64,000 nt of DNA from contig SGPL01000004.1 of the NCBI GenBank assembly GCA_004802705.1, forward strand, positions 62,001 through 126,000. Reading direction: 5' to 3'. The position numbers were made by a program, and so were the translations under genes. The notes beneath the pieces were generated by a model. It did no database searches and had not been told where the DNA came from. It saw nothing but the letters and a program-made list of their open reading frames with translations. Of this stretch, positions 20,357 to 32,127 are shown one piece after another. Source of the stretch: Bondarzewia mesenterica. Lineage: Eukaryota; Basidiomycota; Agaricomycetes; Russulales; Bondarzewiaceae. Positions within the stretch are counted from its first letter, which is position 1. Each line of letters opens with the position of its first letter.

Positions 20357-23300
20357 ATGGAATCTAGAAAGCGGGCTAATTTAGAAGAACCTGAACCTCT
20401 ACATCCCAAGAAGCGTGCTCTGGCGAATGCTCACGATTCTCCTGTTCATGCAAATGGCCGTGTTTCACCAGCCACCCCTACCATCGACGACGAGCCAAAG
20501 GACCAAGATAGCCTTGAGGTGAGTAGAAAGCTTCTAGCTGTGGTCTTCTTAATGAATTTCTATCTGACGTGTTTTGACCTTCTCGCGCCACTATATCTTC
20601 ACCCATAGCAATTCCGCAAGGAGGCAATTTTTCGTCGCATGAGACACTATTCACGCGAGAATGAACGGAGTCAGACGCGAATAGAAGAGCTGGAACGTCG
20701 TAAAAGCTCATATGAAGCCAGTCTTGCTGTCATTGAGGCATGCTGGTCACAGGTAATGCGCATACATTACCTTCGTCGAGGATTTTTGCTTATCAAGCAA
20801 CTATTGGCGGATAGCTGGTTGAGACAATTCGTGCACTCTCGAAACCAGATAGCGTCCAATTTTTAGATGAAGGTGCTGAGGGTGTGTTAGTCTCGAGTAT
20901 CCCACGACATCACTCTGATGGCACTAACGGTTAAGACTGCAGACTTATTTGACCTGTCGAAACATATTTCTCCTGATCCTGAACCAAGTCTCGTTGATGC
21001 TATCGAGAAGAAAGCAAATGCTACCCGTCAATTGGTTGCGACTTTTGTACAGATGGGCGGGGCGGTTCAGCCACATGATGAGATGTATCAGAAATTTCAG
21101 AGGTCTCAGACGGAGGTGAGGATTTGATGGTGGTCTTGTCTTCGTGTTGCTGATTGGACGACTGCAGTGTTTCACTCTTCGTTCAGAACTAGCTCTTGCT
21201 CGCGCTCAACTGGCCGACTGTGTGTCTCAGCGTGAAAATTACCATTCAGACCTTGTGGCAGCCGAAACTCGTCTGGATCGTTTGCAAAGTCGCACTGTCC
21301 AAGCTATGCAAGGCAGCAGGTCACCTCCTGTAGAGGAGACGACGGAAGAAGAGGGTTTGAAAGCGGAAGGGAGTAATGTGCAGGAGCCGGATGTAAAGCA
21401 GTCGCCGTCCTCTCCTTCAGTGAGTGGTCTGGTCAATCATTGGTGGGAGTCTAAAGCAATTCTGATTCTCTTGTTTGTTTTGTCTGATTGCATCTTAGTC
21501 GCCCTCGTCCAACGGAGTCGCTATGGCTGACCCAGAGGGATGGCGAGACCTGGCACTGGCTCGGGAGGAGAAAATCTCGATGTTGGAACAGGAAAATGCG
21601 GCATTGCGTGAAGAGGTGCAAAAACTAACGGTGGAGGTTAGGTTTCAATGCATCATCTGAGCTGACTTCTGCTTATCACGTAACTTCTTCTCAGAGTGCT
21701 GCACCATCCGAAGAGACTGTCGCTGCGTCGCCATATTTCCAACTTTTGCTAGAGACGACTTCTAGGCTTGAATATAGCTATGCTGAGAGCAGTCGCGATC
21801 TGTCCAAGGTACGACAGGAGTTGAGCACCCTTCAAGCCGATCGCACGAAGTGGGAAGAGGAAGTAACTGTAAGTCCTGATATAGAATTTAATTGCCGCCA
21901 TATCTAACATCAATGCAGTCAATGCACGCTCGAGCAAACGAAGAGCTTCGGAGCATGCTCTTGAAACGCGATGCAGATGTTTCTCGGTTGCGTGAGCAAC
22001 GTGATCAATATGGCGCTGATATTAATGAGCGCAAACAGAAAGAGAGTGTCAAGAGACAGTCCACGCAAGAACTTCAATCTCTTGCGGATTCCCGTGCAGC
22101 AAGTCGTTCGTCAATCTTTCCTTGAATTTTCCGCTTACGTTTCAGTTACAATGTCCAGGAACGAATTGCTGTACTGCAGTCTGAAGTGGCCAGATTGAAG
22201 GCACTTGCCGCAGCTCGTGCAGGCGACGAAGATCTGGTAGCATTTTTGTTGCAGGAAAAGTCCGAAGACGCCTCGTATGTTGATGATCTAAAGAATCGCG
22301 TGGCGTACGTTCATGCAGTCCTCACATTGTATCCAATAATGATTTTCATTTCGACTTTTTTCTAATCCAGTGCGGCAGAAAGCCGAGTTGCAGCACTGGA
22401 AGCGTCCCTTTCGTTCTTCCAAGAAGAAAGTCCAGACGTGGTACAGCACATGCGTCTTGAATCTGAAGCTAGGGAACAGCTTGCGGAGACAACGGCACTT
22501 CTCCAGCGATACAAGTCTACGTACGGCGAGTCGTCAAGCCTACCGGAAGTCGCACAGCTAGCAGAACAGTTGAAATTGAAAGAAAACGAGGTGAACAGAC
22601 TGAAGCTGCAGGAGACACAACGAGCACAGGCAGAAACCTCTTTATACGCAGAATTGGATAAGTTATCAGTTGCTTGGGAGGCGTTGGACCGCCAAGTGAA
22701 GAGTAAGGTGTTTGACTTGGCGGCAATGGAAGATCGGGTAGCGAGGAGTAGTCTGGATGTGCGTCATTACTTGTGATCTCGTGTGGCGAGACTGACTGAT
22801 GGAACTTTGCAGAAAGCGAAGTCCGAGAACAAGTTCTATGCGGCGATGCGGGATAAGGAAGCTATCGCAGCAGAAATCAAGGTTTTGACGCGTACCTCTG
22901 AAAGGCAGTCCAAAGTAATTGAGCGGTTAACCGACTCGGAGACCAACTTGAAGCAGCAGGTGGTGAGTGCAGTCTAGCGATGATCGGTATCAGGCCACCG
23001 TTTTTTGACTGGATTTTAGTCAATGTTGGAGAAAGACATCGCGTCGCGGAAATCACAAGCCGAGATCCACCACACAAATCTGCACAGCATGGAGATGGAG
23101 AGTATGAACTGGAAGTGGCGCACAGAATCAGAAAAGATTAAGTTAATTGAAGTACGTGGTGTTCGTATCGTATTCCCCTCGGTTCTGACCATTGATGCTA
23201 TCGGTGAAACCGTAGATACATAATCTTCTACTGCAAAGAGAGAAGGAATATCAGAAAGCAAGAACAGATTCGCGAAAAGCGCAGGAGGAGGCGATGAAGG

Positions 23301-23631
23301 CGCGAAAGGAGGCCGAGCGAGCTGTTGCAAGTGCAAAAGCGAAGCCGGTGACATCATCACAAAAGGAGACCGTCTTGCAGAAGGAGGTTGACAAGTGCAT
23401 GGTGCGTCCTCCTTACATTTCTTTGCCTTCCTGTGCCAAACATCTACCCTGCAGAGTATTCTCAAATGTTCAACATGTCGAATCAACATGCGGAATACGG
23501 TCATCACCAAGTGCATGCACACGTTCTGTAAACAATGCGTTGAAGCGCGCATTTCGACACGACAACGCAAATGTCCGGCTTGCAACCTGGGGTTCGCACA
23601 GTCGGAGGTACAGCAATTGTTCTTTCAGTAG
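20357..23631 (+). CDS. BRE1: E3 ubiquitin-protein ligase BRE1 (histone H2B ubiquitination)
   Basis: With the E2 Rad6, BRE1 monoubiquitinates histone H2B, a mark needed for H3K4 and H3K79 methylation. It starts MESRKRANLEEPEPLHPKKR (an ATG nine bases earlier is possible). The body is split by more than ten short introns and is almost entirely coiled coil. Landmarks include FRKEAIFRRMRHYSRENE, DLSKHISPDPEPSLVDAIEK, HDEMYQKFQRSQTE and AAESRVAALEASLSFFQEE. The C-terminal exon is a C3HC4 RING: CSTC, then CMHTFCKQC, then CPAC, ending EVQQLFFQ, as in all BRE1 proteins. The estimated length of about 800 residues fits fungal BRE1. No frameshift was found, but several small exons were placed by eye. 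Confidence 0.92.
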
Positions 23632-23989
23632 TCTATTCTGTCATTTCTGGTCCTCGATCAACATCTTCACCTCGCGGATGCTTATAGCGCATTGCATCTT
23701 ATCTTATTGTATCAGTTTACGTCCAGTTCTCCTCTGCTCTTTCCATTCCTATTGTTTACCTGTCATTTCTGTCTCGTGCTTGGATGTTTTGACGGTCATG
23801 GTTGTCATGTGTCCTATCGTTTACGGTAGGAGTATCATGAATGCGAACACTTCTCTGCTCAATACCATTGTGCTGCTGAGCAGCTCTGTCCATCGCTACG
23901 GCCCATTGTTTACTACTCGAAGGTCTTAAAGACCATGCAGGATTTCCAAAGGATAGATTCGACGATCTTTTCGTAAGTACCGTAACTAA
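23632..23989. other. Spacer after BRE1
   Basis: T-rich 3' flank of BRE1 leading into the decayed family A copy. I see no coding region. Confidence 0.4.
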
Positions 23990-24612
23990 ACAGAAGAAGG
24001 TATACGATACAGTGCAACAGAAGACTTACAATCAGATCAGGCATCACGGCTTTGAAGTCTCTAGTTTAAGTGACTGTGGGGGCAGGGGGGGAGTGTATAC
24101 CTTGTGTCGCGTGCGTGTTTGAATCCCGGAGATCAATTTCAAGAGTTGAATGATATCCGTACGAGGTGAGATCAAAAAGTTCAGCAGTCAGGAATGCGCG
24201 AATACCTCTCATCACTTTCCAGATAGACCGAATTTGACTCGTCAAATTCTTCCACCCGAACAACACTGTGTAAGTACTATAAACAGATGATGAGGATTTG
24301 TGACTTCGTCCATAGCAGAGAGATCATACCAGATGTCCGCAGCAGACACCGTGGTGAAGACGGAGTTGTCGCCATGGAACGTGGCTTCCCAGAACATAGC
24401 CAACGGCGAAGGAGCCCGTTAGAAGAGGTGGAGCTGGTAGATTTGACAACCCACTTACAGCGCTGACGGATCCTGGATAATTCTCGGTCAAAACGGCCTT
24501 CACCGCAGCGGATGCCTCTGGATTATCTAATGTAGCACTGAGGGTGGACACAGGATCCAAAAAAAAATGCAATGCATGTCGACGGTAAGAGTATGTTGTC
24601 AGCGATCTCCAT
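23990..24612 (-). pseudogene. Decayed copy of unknown gene family A (A0)
   Basis: It is clearly related to the copies at 25392-26880 and 29873-31383. The first exon matches in LDPVSTLSATLDNPEASAAV but has an extra T in a T9 run (24561-24569) that breaks the frame. After the first intron donor (GTAAGTGGGTTGTC) the large central exon is missing. The sequence jumps to FWEATFHGDNSVFTTVSAAD and YDLSAMDEVTNPHHLFI, which match FWGAMFGGNDSAYDTMPVAD and YDISVVDKFTNPRHLFI in A1. A last scrap reads VEEFDE (A1 MEEFDK). The deletion, frameshift and missing C-terminus make a pseudogene the best reading. Confidence 0.75.
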
Positions 24613-25391
24613 TCCAGTGAATACGAAGACTCAAGACTGGTTTGCGGTGCTCGATCAATGATATGAATACGGTTTCCGCACGTACGTCGATTTATAGGAT
24701 AGGACCCGGAAAGCGAAGCCAGTGGAGAACAAAAGAGTTTGACCCAGTGTTTAGCATTCTGAAATGTCAGTGAATCAACTTACTAACGAGATGCGAGAGT
24801 CCTGGACGGAACGGCCCTCACGCAAATGAGGACAGTACCAGTATGTATTTTAAGGACAAGTTGTAACGAGCTCCTTTAGCTAGCATTGCAGGCACGACTG
24901 AAGGCAGTGTGATGGAGCGCGAAAGCGCGGTTGTTCTTGCTGATCAGGTGTCAAGTGCCTACGTTACTGCAGGAGTAGAAGACAAGTTACACGTGCAGTG
25001 GATCGTGGGATGTGTTCAACTTAAAAAGTGCACGGTACGCATTTCATGCTTACCGTAATTTAAGCGCAGGTCCTGTGCAGCAGCAGAAGGCAAAGGACTG
25101 GCGGCGCGCATGGATGGGGAAGCCGAGCACACGACGGCGCTACCGAAATGAAGTTGCTACTCAAGCAAGAACAGGTATAAAGCGCAAGTAGATGATGTCA
25201 TCAGTCGCCGGATCCTTCACTGCGTTAAGAGTATACATTATGCAGGTTCGAGGTTGCATTGCATGAGATGCGATAGAAGGGTATCCTATGGAAAGATCAG
25301 AACGATGGGAAACTGTAAGAAAATTGGAATGAGCGAATAGGTAAAACAAAATCAGTTGTGCAGCAATTGCGAGATGTGATCGAAGACCGCG
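24613..25391. other. Spacer within the A/B/C array
   Basis: No coding region. From about 25230 rightwards the sequence aligns with 29715 onwards (for example GCATTGCATGAGATGCGAT against GCATTGCAAGAGTTGCGAT), so the left end of the duplicated block lies here. Confidence 0.5.
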
Positions 25392-26880
25392 CTACGTCTT
25401 CGTAGCGGTTGATCTTTTCGCACCGACTTTCATCAGTGAGACAATTGGGCAGGATGCAGCCGAAATTGCAAGCTTCACCACTCTCTTGAAGTTAGCAAGG
25501 GGCTTCTTAGGAGACAGCGAGGCTATAAACCCATGTCAAATCAGGCATCATGAAGAGACTGCAAGCATCGCTGTAAGTGTACCTATTGTTTCAGGATCAG
25601 GCGATGTAGAGGCACGAGTGTTTCTTGTGCTCAATACATCCCGTAAACGTGATTGAATCCAGGTAATCAGATTCAAGGGGCGGTAGAAAACTGTCGATGC
25701 GAGGTAAGGTCCAGAAGTACAGAGGTCAGTAAAGCATGCGTACTTCTCTGGCTTTCCCTGAGTTCCGCTTGCGTCTCGTCTGGCTGTGGGATGGATGCAA
25801 GTCGAGCCTTGTCAAATTCTTCCATTCGAGTGGCATTGCGTACTCGAGATTCTTGATCAATCCTATTAAACATGATCAGTCAGTTAACACCTTGATCTCT
25901 CGGGTGAGAACACACTTCTTAAGCGCATCAATCTCGATGAATAGATGACGAGGATTCGTGAATTTGTCCACGACAGAGATGTCGTACCAGACATCTGCGA
26001 CAGGCATTGTATCGTAGGCGGAGTCGTTACCACCAAACATAGCTCCCCAGAACAAGTTGTTAACATAGGCAACGTCAGAATCGGAGTCCAAATTAGAGTG
26101 TGCGTCGCCGGCGTCAGAGTCCCCGACAAAACCGTCGTGAGGTGCGATACTGTTCTGGAGATTCCTCGACGACGACGATTCTGAACCACTGTGCCTCAAC
26201 TCGTATGCTGCCCCAGGAGTGGAGCTGCTGCCCACTGCGATGGGCATACTACTACCCATTTGAGATTCGGTGGGTGACCGTTCGTTTGGAGAAGATGGTT
26301 CCTTCGACTTTCGCTCAAGATCCTCCCGACGTTCATCATCTTCCGATATCATGCGATCATGCCGGACACGATCTTTGGGAGGAATTCTGGGTGCCATGGA
26401 ACAATCTGTGACGTGGGTCCGTAAGCGCAGCGTCACATCCATGTAGGAGTGGTGGTACAAATTCGGCCAGGGGAGAGGTTTTGTGGGATGCAAGGGTTCT
26501 CGCGAAAGAGGGTGTTCGGTCGTAGGGAATACTGGTACACACATGGAAGGCTCGATGTGATGCTCATCCGAAAGCTCAGGAAGGCCTTGACTGAGCAAAC
26601 GGATCTCACAGCGATGGTATAGACGGTCAGGAAAGGGAAGATCAAGTACCTGATGAGGAAAAAAGCCCTTGAGAGAAAGTGTAGCAGACGATTGACATCC
26701 ACTTACTTCGCTCACATATCCCGCATACTTCTTGGTTGAGATTGCCTTCGCGGCAGCAGAAGCCTCTGGGTCGTCCAGAGCGGCAACGGTAAACACAGGA
26801 TCTATAGAAAAAGCAACATACGTTGAGGTGGTTGGCACGAACGTGAGTCTTATTTTGTCGGCGTCGCCAATAGTTTCCAT
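25392..26880 (-). CDS. Unknown protein family A, copy 1 (A1), apparently intact
   Basis: It starts METIGDADKIRLTFVPTTST with a conserved FSIDPVFTVAALDDPEASA. A 57-base intron, which is in frame and without stops, precedes VLDLPFPDRLYHRCEIRLLS. The core continues PSMCVPVFPTTEHPLSREPL and KPLPWPNLYHHSYMDVTLRL. A disordered, charged, Ser-rich middle then leads to VNNLFWGAMFGGNDSAYDTM and FTNPRHLFIEIDALKK. Further exons give a helical MEEFDKARLASIPQPDE segment, LITWIQSRLRDVLSTRNTR, and the basic C-terminus SLSPKKPLANFKRVVKL, ending ATKT. Roughly 400 residues. The C-terminal stop is at the same place in A2. No membrane segment or signal peptide. I know of no function; the style resembles expanded agaricomycete families. 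It is divergent from B1. Confidence 0.7.
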
Positions 26881-27551
26881 TCCCTGGTGCGTTCAAAGGT
26901 GAGAGGGTTGACGTGGGTGATCAACAATTGAGTACTTGAGTGCTTGATCGGACGCGAGTCCGGATCGCCTCTAAGCACTGGATTTTCTTCGCCAAACCAG
27001 ATCAAGTACACGCAAGACAAAAGACCCAGAAAGACAATGACAATGCCCGTGCTTGCCTGTGGCCAGTCGCAGCAGGTCGCAGCGCTCCAGTCGATATCGT
27101 GATCGGATCTGATCGGATGCATTCGCTCTCAAATTCCAAATTCCAACTCCGGTATTTTCACTGGGCCTCACAAGTTTGCTTCAATTTGCTTCGTTGTGCC
27201 CTTCAGATCTAGAGTCACCAGAGTCATTGACCGCGGCGAACTCGCGATCGTCTGTCGTTGACACAATTGGAACAGCTTTCCTAGCCCCCTGATAACCTAG
27301 ACAACATTACCCCCCGGATTAATTGCATGTATCGATTCAATACGCGCTTCCGACGGTTTGTTGTTCCACCTGCATCGGCGCTAGGCTAGTATGCAACTTA
27401 CAGCTAGATGTATCTCATGGGCTGCTTGTTCGTTCGCCATTCCCAGATTACGTCGGAAGTTATAAGCCTAGCTGCCTCGGTGTTAAAATTTGCTTGTCTT
27501 TGTTGTATTCCCGGTTGCACCATTATAACCTCTCCCCTCGCTGTGCTCATA
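26881..27551. promoter_or_regulatory. Bidirectional spacer between A1 and B1
   Basis: These 671 bases separate divergent start codons. The equivalent spacer in block 2 (31384-32127) is 744 bases. No coding region. Confidence 0.5.
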
Positions 27552-28337
27552 ATGAAGTCTTCCTCTTCAAGCTACCGCTGTAAAGTTGATGCTGGGTCAA
27601 TTGCATTAGGACAAGAGTCCGTCCACACACCGATGACGCAGCTCCTTCAGCTGGATAATGAACCGTCGAAAGCGAACACCCTGAACGCCTCTAGACTCTC
27701 CGTCTTCTCTTCGGGAACAGCACTTACAAATGAAACGGGGAAGTATCGTCATTGTTTGTTACTGAATCGTGGCAAAAACACAGAGGACGCTATCAAGGCG
27801 CCTAGCATCTGTGCTCTGGGAACGTTCAATAAAGACCCCGGGACGGGCTAGCCATCGTCTTTCAGCACTTCACAGTCCCTGTAGCTCCCAATACGGATTG
27901 CCGCGAAGGCGAAACTACTCTCCATATCGTCCCGACTTGGCACGAACCGTCGCAATGGTTGATAGCCTGCTCGTTTTTCGCCACAAGTGATGTTTCTATA
28001 CCGTGGACCCGCAATACAGATCCTGGCTGCACTTTCAGATTCTCCGATGATTCGATGGATCAACTACGTGCTCTGTTGGATGAGCGCCTTGTGTTACGAG
28101 ATCCCCGGCTTGCGGAAACCGCTAGACGAGATCTTATGGTATGTCTGGATGTATCGTTTCTCACATTCACACGTATAACACAATTTTTTACTTTGCCGTT
28201 CAGAATGCCAGGATCCAGCAAATAGAGATTGGCAGAAAGATGGTAGCTTTCTGGAATTGTCCCAAAATTAAACAGCGCCCTTGACTTGACGGTTCCCAGA
28301 ACAATTTCAGTCGTACTTCCCAAGCAACTTCGCATAA
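27552..28337 (+). pseudogene. Unknown protein family B, copy 1 (B1), frameshifted
   Basis: It starts MKSSSSSYRCKVDAGSIALG, then SVHTPMTQLLQLDN and SRLSVFSSGTAL, matching B2. After PSICALGTFNKDP one base is missing relative to B2 (27830-27848), and the first frame stops at TAG 27849-27851. In the next frame homology resumes: LAIVFQHFTVPVAPNTDCRE, TWHEPSQWLIACSFFA and DPGCTFRFSDDSMDQLRALL. An intron then leads to NARIQQIEIGRKM and a final exon SYFPSNFA with stop at 28335. It may be a pseudogene, or an otherwise sound gene with one sequencing error. Confidence 0.65.
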
Positions 28338-28373
28338 TTTTCGGAATAGCAGCATGCACTTTTCGAAAGGACA

Positions 28374-28968
28374 TGTCAACAACGCTCCCTCCGTTTCGCC
28401 GCCCCCTCCGTTTCGCCGCCCCGTGTCTCTCCTCAAAGTCTCCAAATTGGCCCTCGTAAGGGTGGTTGGTCGCGGTTCTCCAGTGTCTTTGGTTTGAAGC
28501 TCAGGAACAATGCCTCCGCTCCCTCGCTCCCATTCGCAGCATCCGTCAACACCAACAAGCGCAAAAAGGAGCCTATTACATCTTCCCCACGGGCTACGAC
28601 TCGTGTAGACGCACGACCCTCCGCGAAAATCTCTACTACCAATCGCTTCGATATATTGTTTCCTTCGGAGAAGGATGATTCCTCCGAATCAGAGGAACAC
28701 GAATCTGAGGGAGAAGGCCGCGGCGGTAACGCAGCATCGTCGTTGTCCCACTCTGATCTCAGTGAGATCATGCCGTTAAACACGAGGTCTACGCTCGGGT
28801 CTCGAGGAGTAAGTCGCTTTTGAACTCTCGACTGCTGTCATTGAACTTATCGCTGTCGCTCAGGTCAACTCCAACACTCTGGCCAAGCAATCCAACTCTT
28901 CGAAGACTTCTCTGCGGTCTTTTATTTCTGTGAGGAGAACTCCGAGGTCAAGTTCGAGGGCGATGTAA
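28374..28968 (+). pseudogene. Unknown small protein family C, copy 1 (C1), start disrupted
   Basis: The body is nearly identical to C2: NASAPSLPFAASVNTN, KEPITSSPRATTR, SAKISTTNRFDILFPSEKDD and SSESEEHESEGEGRGG. An intron (GTAAGTCGC to GTCGCTCAG) leads to a Lys/Ser/Arg-rich tail ending SRAM. The ATG at 28374 is out of frame with this body. A perfect 17-bp tandem duplication (28387-28403 and 28404-28420) lies between them. No other in-frame ATG is near. Confidence 0.6.
28387..28420. repeat. 17-bp perfect tandem duplication
   Basis: CCCTCCGTTTCGCCGCC occurs twice in a row at the 5' end of C1. It is absent from the matching part of C2, so it arose after the block duplicated. Because 17 is not a multiple of three it changes the frame. 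Confidence 0.85.
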
Positions 28969-29872
28969 TTGGAGAGGTAGGGGAAACTCAGTGTGCTTTC
29001 CACGTTTCTTTCATCTGAGTAGTTTTGCTTTGAAGCCTCAGGCTGTTCAATCTTCCCTGAGATCATTTCCGCCTGCTCCAGTGACACCACTAGTATCATA
29101 CCAGGACGTCACATCTGTCCTCCATCTATCGTATATTGCCTACTATGCCACCTAGTAGCCAGTACGCCGCAGAGTTTGACTTAATGACCCTCAACAAAGA
29201 TGCACCAATTGGCTCGTTCATTGTCGACTAGAATGTTTCATTTTTTATATCTCACAGGAGATGACTTCGAAGCTTTCCTCGTGCAATATTATGGCCCCAT
29301 TATTCGTGTTTTGACTCCACGCCTTTACGAGGGACCATCTCAGTCAGAATTCGCCACGATCTCTGAAAAATAAGTGTGGAGCAGAAAGTCGTGATATTTG
29401 AGATTGAGAAAAAGAGCTGCTCGGACAACGGTGGTGAAAAGCATGAGACAAGCGGATCGTATATCGGGAGGTGCGGGCTGGTAGGGTGCTCAACGGAGAA
29501 ACGATGGACTGACCGTCGACTGAAGGAGCACATCTTACGATATGTCGCCCGTCGCTAGATATCTACGTAGTTCTTGTAGCGACGTCCTTCAGTGGGCATC
29601 GCTGACAGACCAAAGCCAATACCACGGTTGTGAGGGTTGCCCACCCAACAAGAGTGGTATGAAGGGCAAGCGTGGTCGATGCCAGGTGCTTCACCGCACT
29701 GGGAGTGGCTGCACTAGTGTACAGTAGTTTGCATTGCAAGAGTTGCGATCAAAGGGTATAAGGGAAAGATGACGATGTAAGACCATAGGAAAGAAATGAA
29801 AGAATGTGCAAAACGAGGGGAGTTAGTTGGGCAATGGGTGTAAAATGCGACTGACGACTGCACTACGAAGAA
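28969..29872. other. Spacer between block 1 and block 2, with a possible ORF relic
   Basis: An ATG at 29145 opens a 28-codon ORF (MPPSSQYAAEFDLMTLNKDA). A nearby segment at about 29262-29373 reads DDFEAFLVQYYGPIIRVLTP in one frame, with a possible acceptor (TCTCACAG) before it. I could not join them in frame, so this is only a possible small or broken gene. From about 29715 the sequence matches the left flank of block 1. Confidence 0.35.
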
Positions 29873-31383
29873 GTAGCCGCTAATCTCTTCGCGCCGACGG
29901 TTTTCAATGAGACAATTGGGTGGGATACAGTCGAAACAGCGAGCTTCACTACCGCCTTGAAATTATTAGATGGTTTCTTAGGAGAAGGAGAGGCTATAAA
30001 GAGGTCTCATGTCAAATCAGGCATTGCGAAATGACTGCGAGCCCTGTGCATACCTTGCGTTTCGGGATCAGGTGGTGAAGATTCATGTCGAGTCTTTCTT
30101 GCGCTCAGTGCACGCCGGACACGTATTCGAAACGAGGAAATCAGTCTAATGGGGTAGGAAGCTGACGATGCGAAGTAAGGTCAGGACATACAGAAGCTAG
30201 TAAAGCATAAATACTTCTCTGGCCTTCACTGGATTCCGCCTGTATCCCGTCGGGTTGTGGGATGGACGTAAGTCGAGCCTCGTCAAGTTCTTCCATTCGA
30301 GCGGCACTGCGTGCTCTGGACTCTTGCTCGATCCTGTCAAAAGCGATCAGTACGTCGATGTACATGTCTCTCGAACAAGAACGCACTTTTTAAGAGCGTC
30401 AATTTCGACGAATAGATGACGAGGATCCGTGAGTTCATCCATGACGGATAAATCATACCATAGGTCCACGACGGGCATCGTATCGTAGGCGGGATCGTCG
30501 CCGCCAAACATGGCTTGCCAAAATACGTTGTTAATAAAATCGACATCAGAGTCCGGCTCCGGTTCTCTTCTGCTGTGAGAATCTGCGTTGTCGTCATCGG
30601 AGTCTCCGACAATGCTGTCCGGAGGTTTGATCTCGCTCTGAGTATCATCCTCCGGCTCCAGTACTGGAGATCTTGTATCAATATGATTCGGTTCATCTAT
30701 CACATAAAAGCCTGGGACGCTGCCAGGTGCATCGGCCAAAACGGTAACAGGACGAGATTCGATAGGTGACGACTCGGTTTGAGAGAGCTGAAAAGACAAT
30801 CCTTTGCTTCTTGTTGAAGAAGATGTCGACGCCTCCTATCCTCTACTATCAATAAATTGTGACGAGCACGTTCTCTGGGAGAAAGTCTAAGTGCCATGGA
30901 ACAATCTGTGATGTGAGTCCGCAAGCGCACTCTCGCCGTTATGTAAGAATGGTGATAAAGGTTTGACCAAGGGAGAGGTTTCGTGGTATGCAGAGGCTCT
31001 CTAGATTGAGGGTGATCCGTAGCAGGGAAGACCGGCACACACATAGAAGGCTCGATGCAATGATCATCGGAAGATTCAGGGAGGCCTTGACTGAGCAATC
31101 GGATTTCACAGCGATGATATGGCCGATCGGGCAAAGGTAGATCAAGGACCTGACAAAGAACGAAAACTCAAGAGCATCAGAAGATGTGTAGTTCGTCAAT
31201 TCAATATTCACTCACTCGGCCCACGTACCCAGCGTACTTTTTGTTTGGAATGACTTTTGCTGCAGCAGTGGCCTCCGGATCATCTAGTGCGGCAATAGTT
31301 GATACAGGATCCACAGAAAATGATATGTATGTCGAAGGTGTGGGTACGAATGTGAGTTTGACGTCTTTTTCTACGTCTTGCAT
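29873..31383 (-). pseudogene. Unknown protein family A, copy 2 (A2), probably frameshifted
   Basis: It has the same exon order as A1. The start is MQDVEKDVKLTFVPTPSTYI. An intron that here contains a stop leads to VLDLP and then RPYHRCEIRLLSQGLPESSD, PSMCVPVFPATDHPQSREPL and KPLPWSNLYHHSYITARVRL. Around 30795-30835 the frame of LLQQEAKD must shift to reach LSFQLSQTESSPIESRP, and no credible intron explains it. The rest is sound: VFWQAMFGGDDPAYDTMPVV, LTDPRHLFVEIDALKK, MEELDEARLTSIPQPD, then VRRALSARKTRHESSPPDPE and the basic end SPSPKKPSNNFKAVVKL. It diverges from B2. Confidence 0.65.
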
Positions 31384-32127
31384 TATAGTTAGGACACCTT
31401 CTGGATGAGCTGAAGGGATGAGCGGAGACCATTCATAGCGGTCGATCAGTGCTCAATGCTCGATCAGCAATAGTAATTACATACGGTACCACGTATATGC
31501 GTCGTCTACGTCGCACAACGGCGTCGAAAAAAAAACAATGGAAACTACAAGCAGGTAAGAAACAAGGAAAGATGAGAATGGAATATTGTAGAGCGCGTGG
31601 TTGCCGACCGCTCAAAAGGGCGGGTGAGACGTAGAGCCGAATTAAATAATTGGTCAACCAGGACCCACAACAAAGGCTGGTCGCGCCGCGAAGCCGTATC
31701 TGATTCAGATACCGACTCCGCCAATCGACGCGCTCCGTTGGTGACCTGCAGAATTAAATTCCTCCACAGACACAATAGTCTACAATAGTCCTGATGAGAC
31801 TCCTCCAGCGACCCTGGCAACACAACACAAAAAGCCTCGAGATATGCCCTTCTGATGCTCAGCCTTGTTGTATTGTATCCAGTACGTACATCATGGTAGT
31901 ACCAGTGAATCTGGACTACCCGATCTTAATACGACATATAACAGAGTGCAGACTTTTAACTTGCGATGTCTGTTCATCCTGTTACCAAACCACCACCTCT
32001 AACTTGATTAAAAGCTTGGACTTGTCCAAGTTGCCTTCAGTGACCTGCTCGGGCAACCTGTCGTATGATCTTCATCCTCCCGTTCTCTGATCCAGTGCTG
32101 AACACACTCTCATCCACTCTCATACAA
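31384..32127. promoter_or_regulatory. Bidirectional spacer between A2 and B2
   Basis: The counterpart of 26881-27551. ORFs inside are short and lack motifs. Confidence 0.5.

Noticed and set aside
24115..24127. Possible tRNA T-loop (TTTGAATCCCGG)
   Set aside because: No matching acceptor, D or anticodon arms nearby, and it lies in the decayed A0 gene.
29560..29727. Plus-strand ORF around 29542-29727 as a possible gene
   Set aside because: No motifs in either strand and no splice partners; kept only as spacer.
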